Assembly: GCF_000002995.4 (NCBI RefSeq)
Contig: NW_025062475.1
Span: 8,436,187 to 8,500,186, forward strand
Source of the DNA: Brugia malayi
Lineage: Eukaryota > Nematoda > Chromadorea > Rhabditida > Onchocercidae
Length of the DNA stretch: 64,000 bases
Direction of reading: 5' to 3'
How positions within the stretch are numbered: the stretch's first letter is position 1; every line of letters starts with the position of its first letter. The notes below the pieces were generated by a model that was not told the origin of the DNA, did no database searches, and saw only the letters and a list, made by a program, of their open reading frames with translations. This document shows, piece after piece, positions 60,896 to 64,000 of the stretch. The position numbers were made by a program, and so were the translations under genes.

Positions 60896-61930
60896 ATGTT
60901 ACGTACGATATGTTATGTACTGATGTTCGCTTGCATAATTTTAACAACTGCTTCCTTACCAGTTGCAGTTGCTAATAAAAAAGATTCGAAATTTTGCTGT
61001 AAATGTACAGTGGACGGAAATGAGAGCACAGGTAAAGTTGCCACCAATTTAGAAAGTGGTTTCATCAACACAGTCAATTTGATAGCACGTTCTCTAACAG
61101 GTATTAAAAGTTGAACCGCTTTCTGCTAAAATAATGAAGGAGAACTACTGTAAACGATATATCCATAATTCTGATTTGTCCTGAACTGAGAATAATCTTG
61201 ATGTATCTTTATTGTTTCTGAAATATTTTCAATTTTCAAACTGATACACTTAGTATTTATCTGAACTTCATTGATGTTAAACTTGTTTATGAGCCCCTTT
61301 GTTTATCTATTTATTTAATCTAATTAAGAATAAACGTAAGATATGCACTTTAAGGGTGTGGAGGATTGACTGCTACGATGGTCAGCGGTACTGATGGAGA
61401 ATTTATTAGCAACGGTGGAGTAGGACTTATCAATGCTTATGTTGGACGTCCAGGTGCTGCAGTACAAATCCGTGTACCTCAAGTACAGTTTCCTGCACCA
61501 ATCAGTATTATACCACACCAGCAGTATCTGTTGTATAATCTTCAACCATTACAATTATCGTTTTTCAACCTACAACAACCAAAAGTTACCACGCAGTGTT
61601 GCATGGTAAGTTCTGCTGTTCCTTCAGGTTGTTCATCAAATTCAACTTTGTCGCTTTCCTTTTCCAATTCCTCTATCTGTGCAGATAGCACTGTTTGTTA
61701 CTGTCATAAAACATATCATCAAAAAATGCTACTGATAACTTTTTGGATTATTGAATTTATAGCCATGTCCGGACGGGAATGGTATCTGTTGCTGCACACC
61801 TGGTGCAACCACAACAAGACCTCACGATTCGCACACCTTGCATCATCCAGCTGGAGCAGAAATACCGTTTAAAAGCACTTCACTACTTGTTTGCACAATA
61901 ACACTACTAGTTCTCAACCATGCTTTATGA
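60896..61930 (+). CDS. Small secreted cysteine-rich protein, probably GPI-anchored
   Basis: Three exons join in phase: 60896-61100 (or 60896-61031), 61355-61605 and 61763-61930, giving 207 or 184 residues. MLRTICYVLMFACIILTTAS is a signal peptide. It is followed by FCCKCTVDGNEST, a Gly-rich block (CGGLTATMVSGTDGEFISNG, AYVGRPGAAVQIRVPQVQFP), a Gln/Leu-rich stretch, and a second cysteine cluster TQCCMPCPDGNGICCCTPGA. The C-terminus STSLLVCTITLLVLNHAL is hydrophobic and ends without a cytosolic tail, as in GPI-attachment signals. Two donors in exon 1 (GTAAAG at 61032, GTATTA at 61101) are both in phase 1 and would include or skip 23 residues. The ATG follows TTATTTCAG by seven bases. Family not recognised; likely a nematode surface or secreted protein. 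Confidence 0.75.
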
Positions 61931-64000
61931 AAATGTGCCGAAGACACCTAAGAAATTTTTTAAGTGAAAGCAATAAGAAGCAATATATTTGTTTCCTATT
62001 AAAGGATATCTATTTTCTCACCTATGCTGCTCTCTGATATTTAAAGAGTACACATATTCCCGTCTCTTATCAAATTTCTATTTTCTTATATCTATGTTAA
62101 AATCTCCATTTTGGTTTTTATGACTAACCAGTTCTACTTGAAACACAAAAACGAAATTCCGTTTCGCTAGATTGTTTGGCACAGCTATAACGTAAAGACA
62201 TTTTGAGCCTATTGCTTGACGCAATATCTCCAAACACATAAGGAGCTGAAATTTAATTTTAGATTGAGAAAGTTCCTTTTTGAAATTTTGTATGGAAGTA
62301 TAGATTCCAAAGCTACAAAATCATATACATCGGAACAAAGAAATTAAAATTACTATATAAAATTAATTCAACTTGTAAGAAGACAGTACTTCAGGTTAAA
62401 CCAAAACTGTCGCTGATTTCAACATAATCATTTTTTAATTTCGTGTCTCATTCATCGAAGCACTGCCTCCATATGCATTGCCTCCAACTGCTATATTTCT
62501 GTCATCTTCTAATTATAATCAAATAACTTAATCCAATCAAGCAGCTATGCTGATATTTTCAGAATATCTTGCAAGATGAAAGGATCTGATAGAATTTTGC
62601 TGATTTTTCTACAACTGTGCAACTTTCTGCATCAAATTTGAGTATAATGAAAGTTTTCCCTTTCGTTGCAATGAATTTTCAGAATAATTTTTCAAGTTGC
62701 AGTTGAAAGATTTCATTTTAGTTTATCTGTTGATATTCAACCAATTAATTTTTGTAATATTTGCTTAACCGATGTGATCTTTGCAATTAAGTAACAAATT
62801 TATTCCATCAATCTATCAAATGTAATTATTTCTAAGAATTTCACTAACAACTTTTTTAAAAGAAAAATTTCTATCATATTTTATCTTTTCAAACAAATTC
62901 ATGAAGTAAATTACATAAAAATAGTTCTGTAAGCTTTTGAAAACATTCGCTGTTAATATAACAGACTTGGTTCATACTTGAAAATTAATTTCAATTTATA
63001 TTATTATTATCATTATTATTCAGTCTCTTCTATCATCGATCTAATCGATATACTAATCTTCTTGCACGACTGTTACTCGATGATGATACCTTCCTGTTTT
63101 TGGGATCTGAGCCTTCATATCAGATCTTAAAGATTATTATAGAACATTTTCCTCCTTATCAAAAATTTTCAAATCTTATGTGATTCGTTCCCAACCTGAA
63201 ATACCTTTTGCATTTCAGATGTTAGTATTACATTTCTCACAAGAAGCTTGGTTGAAATAATAATAACGGAAGTATTTTACCCTGTCCAATTTTTATTGCA
63301 TTTTACTAACTACAGGCAAGGCTGTTTTTGCCCATTCAATTTAAGCGCTGAATGCTGCTAATTCCAATATTGCTAATATATTTAGTCCCATAGCCCAATT
63401 CAAGGACAAAATATATCAAACTGGTCCTTTTCATAACACTCATGTCAATTAAATGAGCTTCATCTCGGGAAACTAGCGTTGTCACGTTGTCGCTCTCACA
63501 TTACGCTCTAAAGATGCAAAAGGTCAAAAAATACTAAAACGTTATTTCTTTTCTCTTCATCTATATATGTTGGTTATTAAATTACGCAACTTCATCGATC
63601 TAATTCATAAGTAAATTTTCTCGTTTCCTTCTTGTTTAATTCATCTCTTCATTTTATCTGTATTGAAAGGAAAACCTGCTTAATAAAATTAAATGAAGTT
63701 TGTAGAGTTTCTCTCACATCGTAAAATAAACAATTATTTGTTTAGGGGTTTACGACGAATGGAAACAAGATTTTTCAGCGCAATTAGATATAGATTGCTG
63801 ACTGATAAATATTACGTTTAGAATAATCGAAAGGATCCAATCTTTCTAAGTAAACTACTAAAATATTCAAAGAATGTGGATGCAAGAAATGTGAGCTCGG
63901 AATGTCCTCTGTGTTTGTGTTGAATTGCGCACCTTCTTCTCTTAACTACTCTCGAATTTCCATGTAGCTTTCAAAACTGACTACTATTCAAAAAACTTCG
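61931..64000. other. Downstream region without a recognised gene
   Basis: AT-rich sequence with only short open frames on both strands. A TTA/ATT repeat lies near 63000-63020. I see no splice-consistent exons, RNA gene or repeat of note. Confidence 0.5.

Noticed and set aside
61324..61545. 73-codon minus-strand frame
   Set aside because: Shadow of exon 2 of the secreted cysteine-rich gene.

Overview
The window is AT-rich eukaryotic DNA from a nematode, most probably a spirurine or filarial worm. The genes have many small exons separated by introns of about 50 to 3,000 bases, usually with GTAAGT-like donors and TTTCAG acceptors. Several start codons sit 2 to 9 bases after a TTTCAG, as expected for spliced-leader addition, and the recognised proteins read as nematode versions of conserved families. 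There are no operons in the bacterial sense, and I saw no rRNA, tRNA, CRISPR array or intact transposon. All gene models below were built by hand: exons were joined only where reading phase and splice signals agreed.

Layout, left to right. 1-12704: a tentative last exon of a Jupiter-like gene (281-457, minus), about 6 kb without a clear gene, and a secreted TSP1/LDLa-like cysteine-rich protein (6373-12704, minus). 13945-15897: lin-37, a DREAM/MuvB subunit (plus), in divergent orientation to the secreted gene. 15898-17839: cysteine-rich, coding-like pieces on both strands. 17840-22586: calnexin (minus), with a possible UPR element upstream. 22587-25827: non-coding, with two notable hairpins. 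25828-31496: PAN3 of the PAN2-PAN3 deadenylase (minus). 33328-42105: anillin (plus), divergent from PAN3. 43026-52891: cullin-2 (minus), convergent with anillin. 53993-56624: an unidentified plus-strand gene threaded through the 3' half of the next gene. 54828-58182: ATGL/PNPLA2-type triglyceride lipase (minus). 58313-58836: a decayed, intron-poor coding sequence with frameshifts. 60896-61930: a small secreted, probably GPI-anchored cysteine-rich protein (plus). 61931-64000: nothing recognised.

The neighbours do not form a pathway. They are housekeeping functions (cell-cycle transcription, cytokinesis, ubiquitin ligation, mRNA decay, ER folding, lipolysis) plus secreted nematode-type proteins. 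The most unusual features are the interleaved opposite-strand gene inside the lipase locus, a GC-AG intron in PAN3, repeated duplication of splice-site segments inside introns (calnexin, cullin-2 twice), a stop-free 51-base intron in anillin, and phase-preserving alternative donors in the last gene.
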